64,000 nt of DNA from Archilochus colubris (Eukaryota; Chordata; Aves; Apodiformes; Trochilidae), in contig CM041090.1 of the NCBI GenBank assembly GCA_023079485.1, forward strand, positions 5,888,519 through 5,952,518, written 5' to 3'. Shown piece after piece: positions 49,429 through 61,800 of the stretch. The stretch's first letter is position 1, and the number at the start of each line of letters is the position of its first letter. The position numbers and the translations under genes are program-made. A model generated the notes under the pieces. That model was not told where the DNA came from, searched no databases, and worked only from the letters and a program-made list of their open reading frames with translations.

Positions 49429-49515
49429 TATATACTTATATAGAGATGTATGTATATGTAGAGAGATTTATATATATATTTATATGTATTTATATAATAT
49501 AATATTTATATAGAG
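49428..49515. repeat. (TATA)n-rich microsatellite
   Basis: TATATA blocks with GTATG and GAGAGA interruptions, about 90 bases. Together with the adjacent palindromes this makes a local AT-rich unstable zone. Confidence 0.88.
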
Positions 49516-51004
49516 AATGCTATGATGCTGTATTTCAGAAACATAAACTCACTGAGCACTAATTGCAGAATTATTCAAATGTTGGACTCAGTCTGGACCA
49601 CAAGGTCCAGCCCCTCACCAGTTTCTCAGTTGTTGTGTTCAGCTGTATCATTCAGCTCCCTGTCTGCAAGTGGATTCCTTTCCCCAGGCTACTGCTTGTA
49701 AAGATGTTCTACTGACACCAGGATGCATGGAGATGGTTTCTTGCTCCTTCCTAGGGATCCGTAGCAAATTTGCTTTGCAGGCCTTATATGAGCTATTAAA
49801 TAGTTATCATAGAGTAAATAACAGATACGGTTATGTTTTATCTGGGAAAAATAAAATAAGTCTTGTGCATACCTAGTGATGTCAGGCTAGAGGTAAAACC
49901 AGGAAAAGTAGAATTCCTGTGTAAAGGAAATAACAGAACTGCAAAGTAACAGAGCATGCAGGGGGGCTGCCATCTGATGAAACACTTGAGTACAGGATGT
50001 AACCCTGTTTATCTTGAGCCTGGTAACAGGAGTGTGTGCCTGGCTTAAAAACAGGCAGTGAGTCTTTAAGAACACAGATCTGCTCAGTTGCCTGATAGGC
50101 ATGTATTTTACATGTCTACATATTTATACACCCACATTTACCTGCTGTATTAAGATAGGAAAAGAAAGTCAAGAAATTGTGATACCCAAGCCATGAAAAA
50201 AAGCACATTCATGGAGGGGACTGTCATTCAGATGCTGATCATGAATATTCCACGGAGTGAAAGGAAGGGTGGTTGTGCACACTCAGCTCTGAAAAGCCTC
50301 AGGGAAAGCCTAACAGAAACCCTCCCCAGATCTCCAACTTGTTTTGTAAGACAGACTAAAACACCCTCATATTAAAGATCCGGCCTTTAATAAATTTATG
50401 ACCCATTGCGCTTTTTAATTCTCAGAAGCTTCCTTGCTGCAGAGTTGTTCCAATTACAAGATACGTTGATCTTGTAAAGCCACCAGCTAGAGGCTTGGAA
50501 CAGTAATCACAAGAAGGTAGCAGACTGAAAATCATGTAAATTGAATGAGACAGGGAATGAAGAGCAATCTGTTGAGCAGTGCAGCCGAGTGGAGTGGAAC
50601 AGAAACGCTGAAACATCTCCATAGATCTGAAGGGGGAAGGGGGAATTTCTTTTTAAATCTATTGAAGGAGCAAAACCCAAACCCTGCCATTTGTTATATG
50701 CAATTATTTTAGCAGACACAGTAATTTTAGCATATGTAGTTATTTTAGCAATGTTTAAAGCCACAGAATGAAAATAAGCACGTGAGGGTAAATGCATTTC
50801 TGAAAGATTTCTGAGTGGCCATTTCCTGCTGTCTGAATGATGGGGGGTAGCAGAAAGAAGCCAGAAAATTTCCTCTGAATTTTCATTTCCAAAATCCTGG
50901 TTTCTGCCAAACACTTCTTTACAGGGCACTGGTGTAATATGTAAAACATCATTAGACACAATACTTCGTACTGGATAAGGCTTTAATGAATTATTTGCCC
51001 TGTA

Positions 51005-51368
51005 ACAGAGAGGTTTGAGGTTTCCTGTGTTTCTTCCAAGTAGAGTGGGCAAACAGAACATGGAGCATCAGCCAGAACTGCTCCTGGGGAGATTCCATTG
51101 GAACACGAGAGGGAAATTTTTCCCCATGAGCACAGTCAGACTTTGGAATGGTCTCCCTGGGGAAGTGGTGGATTTCCCCACTTGGGAAAGTTTTAAGTGC
51201 CTGCTTGACAGGATGCTGGGACATCTGATTTAAAATTAGAATAATTTTAGAATAATAATGTTAGATTATTAGAATCTATTAGAATTATTAGAATTAGAAT
51301 ATTAGAAAGGTTGGACCAGGGGAGCCCAGAGGTCCCTTCTAACCTGAAATTCTATGATTCTGTGACTT
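51005..51368 (+). mobile_element. CR1 3' end, plus strand, with internal A/T expansion
   Basis: The plus strand carries the same subfamily as the minus-strand copies at 6 kb and 26.7 kb: GCTCCTGGGGAGATTCCATT, GAGGGAAATTTTTCCCCATG, then GACTTTGGAATGGTCTCCC. It encodes HWN-type C-terminal remnants (RLWNGLPGEVVDFPTWESFK). The 3' UTR is split by an A/T-rich stretch of about 70 bases, then continues with AAGGTTGGACCAGGGGAGCC and ends in ATTCTATGATTCTGTGA. It has only part of ORF2 and cannot code for a functional protein. Confidence 0.92.
51228..51308. repeat. (TATTAGAAT)n expansion inside CR1
   Basis: Repeated ATTAGAAT and AATTATTAGAAT units, about 80 bases, sit between the CR1 blocks GGGACATCT and AAGGTTGGACCAGG. 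The copy near 6.0 kb has only about 25 unexpanded bases at this point. Confidence 0.88.
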
Positions 51369-52818
51369 ATAATTTAGAGAGCAGAGAGATGAATACAAGC
51401 AGTGAATCACAGAGGATGGGGTGTTTAATGCCAGCAGAATCTTACTCTCCTGTGTCTACTTGAGGCCTGATGACTTAAAGGAGGAGGCAGCCCTCACCCA
51501 CCTCAGTCAATTCTTTAATGGAGGTTTAGGTTCTAGCACTTTGTGGAGGCTTTTGGTTTATTCCCAGACCAGTGTATTAAAAACATGAGACTACTTATAA
51601 ATACAACACTCTAATTCTGAGCTTTAACTTCTTGAGTTCCAGTAGTGCCCCTCTGGCAGTATATTGCACTATGTCCTGGAGGTGTATTTGTCTGTTAGGT
51701 ATGTCTGGTACAGTTCAGCTTCAATCAGAAATTTCTAGTCTATGGTGCAATGAAGACCAAGTTATGTATCTAGTTCAGGGACTGTATCAGTAGAATGAAT
51801 TCAAACTCTTATTCTCCCTTCCTTGTTTTACTCAAGCTCTGATTCCATTTTACTTTTTTTTTTTTTTTTCTCTGCTTTTGCTTGCATCTTGTCTAATGCA
51901 CCTTGAAGCTTAAAGCTTGACACCAAATTGATTTATCACAATCATATATTTCTAAAAACTTGGTTCTGCTGGTTAGTCAGAAGAAAGAAGGCTAAATAAA
52001 AAGAAGTTAACAGTTGCCAAGAGTTTTAGATTAGCATTGCAGTCTTTGAAAATCATCTTGCTATTGTCACTTTGATCTGTCTCTTCCTATCCTGTACTCT
52101 GCTCCTAATGATGCTCTGTTGTGTAATGGCAGATCAAGATAGGTGATAATCTATCATCTTTGCTTTTATGAGCTACTTGGAGCATTTTACTTAATTATAA
52201 AAGTGCTGGTGAATAGCTTATATTAAAAATGTAAGGAGATCCCGTAGCTGTAGGAAAGCTACTGTGATAATGTTGAAATTGAACTTTAAATCATAGGTAC
52301 TGAAATGAAAATATAATAAACATTTTGGAGATAATGTTACATCTAAAAAGCAAACAGGGTCAGCACGCAGCATTTCCACATGCTGTGAAATCACAGTGTG
52401 AAGATACACAACTGAAGTACTGCAGGAGGAAAACCCTGAGTTAGGTCAGCTCTGGCTTTTATGTTGATCTCAGGAAGAAAAAGCTCTGAACCTCAGAGTA
52501 AAGTCAGCCATGACCTAATCATTAGTGGGTCAGAAATAAATGTATTGAATAGATTCCTTCCTCATCATTCCTGGGGAGGAAATGTTTTTAACTGTTTAAT
52601 TTACTCAACACTAGAACATTACATTTACCTTGGATACTACTTTATTGAGCACTATGCTATGTTCAGTTAGTCAAAAACACTGTTTTTAAATGTCTTTAGT
52701 CTTAATGTAACCGTTTGTTATTTGCACAGACTGAAGAACTATTATATTGTCAAATCACTGAATCACATTATAAGTTATTTTGTTTTTAAGAAGAGCTATT
52801 TATTAATTTATTTAAGCT

Positions 52819-52844
52819 TTTTGTTTGTTTGTTTGTTTGTTTTT
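52819..52844. repeat. (TTTG)n microsatellite
   Basis: Five uninterrupted GTTT units followed by a T run. Confidence 0.9.
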
Positions 52845-54006
52845 GGCTACTGTTCTGTAGAGCTTTTCCTCCCTCACTTGAAAAGTTTCTGAGCTGCTCT
52901 GCCTTCAGGGGCCAAGGATTCACCAGTAGGATTTGGGACTGTAGGCCTACTTTCTAATTACTATATACATATATGTACATATACATGCATAATGTAAGAG
53001 ATGTATATGACTGTAATTATTGCTCAAGCTTTATCTAATTATCTTTTCCTTTAAAAGTCCTGCAGCTTTTCTCAGAATGTTTGACTTGCACATTTGTGTG
53101 GCACAATCTGAGAGAAGTGGGACTGGACTTCTTGGGTTGGCTTTTATCTGCAAGGCAGCACAAGGCACAAAAACCTGACTTCGCCTGGCTGAAATTTCAG
53201 AAAAACAGAACACTCTTTCCTTGTGCTATAATAAGAGAATTAAGTTTGGGATCTATAATTAGACTCACAAACAATATAGGGAAGCATATAGGGAAGTTCT
53301 GTGTGAAATCCTTCCATGAGCAGAAATAAAGGTGACACAGAGAATGTTGATGGAAGTGTGAGCAGGACCTACTCCAGACAGGTATTTTTTGCCTCTTAAA
53401 TTTAAAAAAGTAATAAGCAATGTAGCATTCCAAAGATATCTTACTGGTACTACAGTTTCCAGACTCCCTGTAGGTTACAGTTCCAAAGACTGGCTTTACT
53501 TCCACTCTCTGTGGTTTTACCCATTTTTTAGAAAAAGCTGCTCAGATCACGTTTGTGTTTTCTGACTAGAAATGTAGAGCACTGTTTAAAGGATATAGCT
53601 CATATTGCAATTGGGTCATTTCTACGGAGGACAAAAGCAGAGAGCAATGGAGCTCTGCCATGCACAGCACTATTTAAATTTATCCCTGAGAAACACAAAC
53701 ATCCTCAAAAACTACTTAAAGCTAATGGACTGCTGGTTTTTTCTGTTCAGCTTGTTTTCAGCACAGTGATTGCTGATGAATGCACTGAACGTTTTGAGGG
53801 TACTTGGTTAGGATAAGCTGAGAAAAATCCAAGACCTTTTTCCACCAGAGAAACCCTCCAAAAAGCACCTATCTTTGAGCTGAACATTGGAGCCACTTGT
53901 TTAATATCTTTAATGCCAGAATTGGCTGTGAGATCTCTAGTGCTTGGAGAGTATCAGAGTTGATATTATGGGGAGATTGCTTGCTGGAAAATGTTTTAGC
54001 AGATAC

Positions 54007-54022
54007 TTTTTTTTTTTTTTTT
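54007..54022. repeat. T16 homopolymer
   Basis: Sixteen T residues about 30 bp from the 3' end of the adjacent minus-strand CR1. Confidence 0.9.
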
Positions 54023-54052
54023 CTCCATTGGTGAGAGGAATGGAATCAGACA

Positions 54053-54545
54053 CACAGAATCACAGAATGGGTGTCTGGGGTTGGAAGAGACCTCTGAAGA
54101 TGACAAGAGTCCAACCCCCCTGCCAGAGCAGGAACAAAACTGAGGCAGGTCACTCAGAAATGCATCCAGCTGGATGCCAGAAAGCTCCAGAGGCTTTCCA
54201 GAAGGAAAGAGGAGACTCCAAAACCTCTCTGGTGAGCCTGACCCAGGGCTCTGTAACCTTACAGTAAAGAAATTCTTCCTCATGTTGAGGTGGAACTTCC
54301 TCTGCTCTCTCTTGAATCCATTGCCCCTCATCCTCTCCCAGGGCACAAGGGGGAAGAGGCTGTGTCTTCCTTCTTGATGTGCAGACCTCACATATTAATT
54401 AATCGTGCCCATTAATCAGATCCCCTCTCAGTCTTCTCTGCTTCTCCTACCCACAGCCTTGCAGATCCAAACATTATTCCAAGTTACACAAGTTACACAC
54501 ACTTGCTTCATGTATCCTCTCATCCCATCCCAGGGCACAGCGGGA
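54053..54545 (-). mobile_element. CR1 retrotransposon, 5'-truncated, minus strand
   Basis: The left end is the reverse-complemented tail and 3' UTR (CACAGAATCACAGAATGG, then GGGGTTGGAAGAGACCTC and AGTCCAACCCCCCTGCC). The minus strand encodes broken C-terminal blocks: RMRGNGFKREQRKFHLNMRK followed by NFFTVR, matching the CR1 RTRGNGLKL...[13 protein letters not shown] region. TCAGATCCCCTCTCAGTCTT corresponds in reverse to the RRLRGDLI codons. It is interrupted by a short AATTAATTAA insertion and fades before about 54.55 kb. Confidence 0.9.
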
Positions 54546-55652
54546 CATCAGCTCTCTTTTCCTGGATTTTTCTTTTTTTTCCTGTGGAGTTTGAATTCAG
54601 CAGTTGGTATCATCTCCCCCCCTGGTCCTGCATCAGACAGAACTGACAGTTTCAGACAGTGTTTTCTCTCCCTTCCATCTCACAGAAAGAAATTCTCATG
54701 TACCCTTTCAAATCCCCATGGTCAGTGGGCTTTGCAGTTTCATGTTCAGCACGGATTCTGTGCTCTGCCTGCTGTGCCAAGGAGTACACAGCATTACTGC
54801 CACTGACAACAGCAAAGAGTTTGAATGAGCAAACTCAAATTTGTTCTTAGTCAATGAACTGCTTATGGCTCGAGGATAAAAAGGCCCCCTGGTGTCAACC
54901 ATGTGTAAATTCCCAGTTTCAACGAGAAAGGAAAATATCCCTATTTTCAGAAACAGACAGAACTTTTCACAAATGGATAAAAAATATTGGTATACTCCTC
55001 TTGTGCCAGGAACCAGCTTTTTTGTCCTACTTCATGTGTATGTTTCTAACTTTAGCCATTAAATATGTTTTTTATGTTGTTGCTGAATATTAAACATAGG
55101 CTCTAACTTCAGAGATGAATATTGATAATTGGGTATAAAAGCAAACAAGCTTCTCAGTGTAGCATTTTGTAATAGATAATTTTGCACAGACGAATTGTAT
55201 GGGCTGAACCTATATATCTGTATCTGGACCTATTATCTCTGTAATTAAGGAAAATGTCTGTATGTAGAAGGATAGGACTGAAAATAAGAGGACAGAACCT
55301 GAACTTGAGAGTCCTAATAACAACTGCAAAATTGGAATGATTTTGCAGGATGTCTTGTCTTCTCAGGATGCTTTTTGGAATGTCATTCCTCCTTTCCAGC
55401 ATTTTGGTTCTTCATCTCCCATGATTTTACAGGCTCAATATTCTGGGGTAAAATCATGCTTAGGTTTGTAGGACTAATAAATCTGATGGATGATATTTAA
55501 TAAATCGTTCATTTTAAGCTTAGGGAAGAGCAGGTTTCATGTTTGGCTGGCAAGAATTTGCCTGCTTCTAATATTGCCAGCAATATTAACTAAATGTACT
55601 TCTAGTACATTCAGAAGTACTTTTTTGGAATTTAGCTTATCTCATTTTCTAT

Positions 55653-55690
55653 ATATAGCCATTACCCCTAGATATAACCATTATCCCTAG
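55653..55690 (+). repeat. Tandem duplication, 19-bp period
   Basis: ATATAGCCATTACCCCTAG followed directly by ATATAACCATTATCCCTAG, 17 of 19 identical. Confidence 0.85.
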
Positions 55691-57477
55691 CCTTTAATTT
55701 CCACAGATGAATGGTTTACTACATATAATTTCAAGGACACAGTACCTGTACTCCTACTTAGCAACTGCCTAATCAGTCCAAGGCTATCAAAAGTGCAAAA
55801 CTGCTCCAGTGCTAGCAGCCTGACACTTATTTTTCTCCCTCCTAAGATACACAAAGACAAAATTAGCATCTGTATGCTGAGAATGCTGGCATTAAATTAC
55901 ACAGCCAGACTAAAAAGGAAGTTTTTAGGTTTTGAAAATCTTAGAGAAAGAGTCTCCCGTGATTACTGCAGCTGAGAAGCAGCAGCTGGACTGACTTTCT
56001 GAATCTAAAAACCTACCCTGAACTGCTCTCAGCATGTTCTTAAAAAATTGGAAGCATTCAGGGAATGTTGAATTTTTCTCATGCTTATAAAGGGCTTTGT
56101 TACTTGTGATAGATCCATATTTGTTTCATCATCAGTTGACCTGTGGTATGAAGTAATAGCTTGGAGCAATTGCACATATTTAATACTTTAAGGTCTAATC
56201 AGTATTCCTAAATTATTGTTAGATTTGAGAATTAATCTATAGTAATGAATTTTTATTATATGAGCTATTAAAGTTGTAGAGGCCAATAAAACTCCCAAGG
56301 AAATGGCTGGGTGGCATTGTATGAACAGACTGGGATGACAGTTCTGATCTTTCTGTAATTCAGCTCAACTCCATGAAAAGTAAGCCTGAGGTCTGCCTGT
56401 TCAGGAGTTTTCAGGAACATTAAGCTATTTTTTTATTGCACTCTTGATTAAAAGGTAATGTTAGCTACTAACAAAAAGCATTAAAGACTGGAATGGGATC
56501 CCTGTGAATGGTCATCTAAGGTTAGGTGAAAAACGAGTACAAAAAGGAGAATTTTACCATTTTGTGGTAGGAATAATTAAAATAATTTGCTCTCTACTGC
56601 TGGATTCAGACTTTTTCCAGGTTTCCTAGGTCCAAGAAAGTGGGAATACATGGGACTTGTGGGACAGTTTGCTTGTCATAAGGCCTAGGCTTCTGGAGCT
56701 CCTGAAACCCTTCTGAAAAAGTTGTTCTCAGCTGTTGCCTGCAAATGTGCAGAGAACATGAGCTAAACTCCAGCCTCCTTACCCATGGGCTATATTTTTT
56801 CTGTTTAAACTGAGTCCTTCCAAATACTGATGCATGAAATTTGATTTAATAGATACTTCTGGAATTAGATATTAATGATCCTACTTATAAAGCTGTTCAT
56901 ACTGAGACCTTACTTGCTTTTATGCCTGAATTGCCTTTGAATTTCACTTATCACTGTAACTTTTTTGATTTTATGTACAATGCAGTAGCTCTCACAGCCT
57001 TTATTCATTGCATGAATACTGAGAGTGAGGAAATGTCAACTGTCTTCCAGAAGGCAAGTGCTCAGATCTTGTTAATCACACTTTATATGAGAAAATGCAC
57101 AATGAGAAATGTCACGCTTTAAACTCAAGGACTGAAGCATTTAGCTGTTGAGGAGTTTAAATAATTCAGTTTCAATAATTTCCCTCGGATAATATTTATT
57201 TTATATATTTTCTCACTGCAGTCTTTTGTGTGGCTGCCTAATGAAAGAGTTTGGTGAAGCTGTTTTGTACTGAGGTTGGGATTCATGTACATCCTGTGGA
57301 GAGCTACCAATGACTGCAGCTCACAAGGGCACTTCCATCTGACTTTAAAAATTTGATATATTCTGTTGTAATCTCCTCCCTGTTCGTATCAGTCTTGTTC
57401 AGATTAATTTTGCCACTGGGAAAGGGACAATATATATACAGCAAACGTGTGTTGGCTAATATGACAAATAGGTGGTT

Positions 57478-57515
57478 TTATTAGATTTACTGACCCTGTT
57501 ATTAGATTTACTGAC
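57478..57515 (+). repeat. Direct repeat, 21-bp period
   Basis: TTATTAGATTTACTGAC occurs at 57478-57494 and again, identical, at 57499-57515, separated by CCTG. Confidence 0.88.
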
Positions 57516-58771
57516 AGCTCCTAAGTCCCTTCTATCCAGCAGTCCTTTTTAAGGAAAAAAGGTCAGGTATTTGCAATGCAAACACTCAAGACCCAGGCTG
57601 GAGCTCCAGGTATAGGATTGGGCTGCTAGAGAGACAGCAGCTTGGGTTAAACCACCCATTCTGTGGCTGCTTTCTCACTGGTACTGCAATCAACTACCCC
57701 AAAACAGCTTTGGTAATTCTAGATGGGCTACAAATCCATACTGTGTTAGTTAGAAGCCATGATTTCAATGTGAGCATCCTTCTGAAAGAAAAAAAATGTT
57801 AAACTGAATGCCTTAGGAAGGGGGAGACAGTTGGAGTACAATAGAGAAATTTAATGAGATTCCACAAAAATTAGGTATGTTCCTAGTATCACCTGCAAAT
57901 TGCAAAGTATTGAAATGAGAGTTCTCTTAATGTAACTTAGTATTTAAGTTTACATTCCTTAAGGCTGTTTTTATTTCTTCTGAAAACTCTGCATCTAGGA
58001 ATTACCCTTTGACTCAAACTAGTCACTGAGAGCAAAAGACACTGATTTCAATATTTTTTTTTTTATTTTTGTACTCCTCATAATGGTTGTTAAGCTAAAG
58101 CCAGCAGCTTTGAATAGTTTTGAAGTGTTTCTGTAAAATCAGTTCCTTAGGCTCAGTGATCCTCCAGAGCCCTGTTTGACTTGCACATACCTTGGGATTG
58201 CAGTGTCTCAAGAGGGACACAGAGCAGGTAAAGCTGAATTTTAAGAATAAACTTCAGGAGATCTACAGCAAATAATTTCTGAACAGTAAATGACAGGTAG
58301 AATGCTTCTGTCTATTATATTTGATTGCTTAAAGCAAAGCTCTAAGCTATTAACCATCCATTAAACCAAAGGAAATCAACTATCTCAGGTCAGTTTTGAT
58401 GCTAAGTCATTCTTCCTGTTGCAACAAGTATTTCATGGTGTTCTTTAAAATCAGAACACTTTCACTACAATTTTTTATCCCCTTCATGTATTTATTGGTG
58501 AGAAGAATCATGTTTGTCATCAGAAGATTCCATAACTTGCTTTGAGTTCCTATGTTAGATTTTCTTTGGAAGTTCTGACATCTTAGCATGAGAGAAAACA
58601 CAGTATTTGTGACAGTGGAATAAGAGAATTATTTAGTTTCATATATGAGATGAAGCAAAAAAATCAAAGAAGTTGAAAAAGGGCCCCTGAAGTGTAAGGT
58701 AAAATGGAATAAAAAGCAGTCAAAGCAGAAAGCTGGTGATGGGGTGCACATGGTGGACACATCCAAGAAGG

Positions 58772-58819
58772 AATGGTGGAAGTTCTTCAGAATCAAGAAA
58801 TGGTTGAAGTTCTTCAGAA
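58772..58819 (+). repeat. Direct repeat, 27-bp period
   Basis: AATGGTGGAAGTTCTTCAGA at 58772 is repeated as AATGGTTGAAGTTCTTCAGA at 58799, one mismatch, with six bases between the copies. Confidence 0.88.
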
Positions 58820-61800
58820 GCACAGTATATTTTTCCTGTGCAAATGTTGTCTGAAAATTCTTTGCAGTGTCTGTTAGGTCTGAGTGATGCACATCTAGAA
58901 TGAAATTGCAGTGTTATGGCAATGGCAAGTGTTAAAATTGTCATTAATTATCTTTACACTGCTCTTAGGACTCTGCTTATTTTATAGAATTCCATGTTGC
59001 AGCTGGTACCACTGCTCTACATACCTGGAGTTCCCTGTGGCCTTATTTAATCATCAGTGTAAGAAAAATGGTAATTCCAGCTAGGCATGGCAAAGGGAAG
59101 ACAACTTGAAACATCTCAAGCTGCTTCGTAGTAGAATTAGCTCTAAATACAGTCTGTGCTTTTTGCTTCACTGACATTTATTGTAGTACACATCCTAGTG
59201 CTTTTCTGGTAATGTATCACTGATATAACCTTCTGTGCTTTGACGAGACTTTTAGCTACTAGAAAGCTGTTGGAATACATTTTTTCATGTAATATGTAAT
59301 ATATTGCTTTCCTGGCAAAAAATGAAGTTTGGGCTGTTTTATCTGCTTAGAGTGATTTGGAAAAACTAAAACCCGTGGTTTCAAAGTTTCAGGATTGATG
59401 ACAGCATTATGGATAATTGCTTGGCATTTAAATATCATGGATCAGCTTGTTGAAGGTTGGGATGTTTTCCAGAGCCACTAATGAGGTGTTCAGTTTGAAC
59501 TACCCTCCCCTGATCTACTTCCAAAAGAACATTCCACTGGATGCATTAGATAAAAGATCTACTTTAGAAAATCTAAATTACCAAGCTTAGGCAGCACTTC
59601 ACCTAATTTGAATGTCTGCATGTTACTCAGTTTAGTCACATCCCCCCACGAGCCTGACCACAGATATTCTGACTAAAACACATTTCAGAGGGGATCCATC
59701 TCTGATCTCAGCACACGTTGGGTATCAGATGAGGTACAGTATTCCTGTTAGCATCTATGGCTTGCCAAACACTGAATGAAAAGGTTAAGCTATGGAATGA
59801 AGGTGTTGAATTGCTTATCAGCTTTTCTAGCTCAAAGCTTCAGCAGATTATCTGATATATTCTGTTTCTGTGTTTGTTAGGAATAACATAATAAACTTCC
59901 TTTCCCCCTCATTTTTCCCTCCACTGGGAAGAGTGAAAGCACTTCTGGGTACAGTAGACCTGAATCATAACACTCAAATTGAATTTGGTTGACTCAGCTG
60001 GGTCACTTCACTGATCTGTTTCCTTTAAAGTGCTCTGTGATGCCTTAAAGGAATATGTGCATGGAGTTGACTTTCTGGCTGGACTACACTCAGAACTATG
60101 TGTGTCAGTTTAACCTTTGGTTAGATGACTTCCTCATAATATAGAGAGAACTCCTCAAAGCTTGACAGCCTGAAAAGGAGAATAAGTCATGGGGCACTAC
60201 AGCAATTCAAGCAGATTCCACTGTGCCTGAAGTCAGGCTGACACAGGTGGTGTTCCTTGGGCATGGCAAACTTCATTTTGATCTGAGGATCTCTGTCCTG
60301 ACATTTCTGGTGTTCTTCTTAAATGCCCTGTCTGCAAGTAAATGGTAATCCTGATGGGAGATGAAAATGCAGTTTGAAATGCTGGGTTTTTCTCAAACAA
60401 TAGGTATTATGACTTTTCACCTGCTTGTTTGTCACTTGTTAGGCTTTCTGAACAATTTAGGACATTACAATCCTGAGAAAGTAAAACGTGAAACAAATAA
60501 TCCTGGCACCATGCTAATTACACATAATTTTTCTGAGTCTTTTGTGCATTGCAGTTATTTGGAAACCTCAGCTAATGCTTTGAGATGGGAACCTTTCAGA
60601 CTTAGGTAGCACTTCAGTTCCATTCATTTTCACAGTTAGGTGGCTGTCAGAAAAAAAAAAATAATTTTGGAGCAATTGTTTAGGTGAAGAAATATGGCAA
60701 TGTTGTGAGTTTGAACTGTCAAATCTTGGTAGAACCAGGTTTGATTTCATCCAGGATAATTTTATTAACAGCTTTTGAGTCTGTATGGAAATCAGACTCA
60801 ATGGGCAGTGGCACTGGAATGCAGTTTTGGTAGTGGGGATCCCCCCTGTGGGAGCTGCTGTACAGATGGGGTGTTCGTCACCTCCCCCTCAGCCTCCTCC
60901 TTTGGTGTCTCTTCAGAACTCATGTCTGTATGGTCCATGCTCAGTGCAGGAGGGAAATAAAAGAAAGAGCTGAAGGTGGAAAAACTTAGGTAGATGTAGA
61001 CCCACCTGTCCCTGTTGTAACAACCATCCCTGGTGATTAGTGGTTTGTAGGGAATTGTCTCTTGATAGGTGTTGATGGTAACTGTGCTCTTTGCAGACAG
61101 GAAAAGGCCGTCCTGGTGGGAAGAAGCAAGGAAATATTGTGCTTTCTTGGCAGTCAGATAATTTCTTGTCTCAGCACTCAGGTTTAAAATACCTGTAAGG
61201 TTATTTAAGAATGCTATTGCAGAAATCCTTTAATATTTATACTCCATCACAACAAAGTTATTGCCCATCTCTACTCCATCTTTGGCTCCATGTTGTGATA
61301 GGTAACACCACTCCAGAGTACTGATGCACGTGTGGATAATTTTCCAAACCTGTTTAACTCAGCATGAATAAATAGACAAACTAGAAGTTTTATCTCCAAA
61401 ACAGCATCTGAATTTTATAAATAAGAATCCATTTCTGGTGGAAAATCTATGCTCATGTAGCAGTAATATACTGCTTAGTCTAACCTGTAGTGTATAGTGA
61501 TTATTTTTGTATGTTAACAGTATTTCCTAATTTAGTCTTTCCTTTAGTCTTTCTGAGGGGACTCAGGCAAGATGACTTAGACTTGTGACCACACAGAGTG
61601 GTAGAGGAAAAAGAGAATCCTTCCCTAGCAGAACAGCACAGGAAACTTCTTTAACATTGCTTATGTATCTCTATTTTCAAAATGTTTTCCCATTTCACTT
61701 TTCATCAGCCATTTACCTTATACCTCAATGCTCAGCTTGAACACAACTAAGACGTTACTTTTTGCTCGTATGTGACTGATAGTTAATTATGCTTCTTGAA

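Larger units (their letters stand above)
43139..51004. other. Unique noncoding stretch, no gene recognised
   Basis: About 7.9 kb with no transposon I recognise. The longest frame, 184 codons on the minus strand (50507-51061), contains a short internal repeat (AKITTYAKITVSAKI) copied from an AT-rich DNA repeat. It is about the length expected once by chance in 64 kb. Small repeats and palindromes are listed separately. Confidence 0.5.
51369..54052. other. Unique noncoding stretch, no gene recognised
   Basis: About 2.7 kb. T runs at 51854-51869 and a (TTTG)n run at 52819-52844 are the only repeats seen. Frames up to 102 codons show no known domain. Confidence 0.55.

Noticed and set aside
50507..51061. 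184-codon minus-strand open frame
   Set aside because: Given random stop frequency, about one frame of this length is expected in 64 kb. It has no known domain, its internal repeat comes from an AT-rich DNA repeat, and it overlaps the start of a plus-strand CR1.
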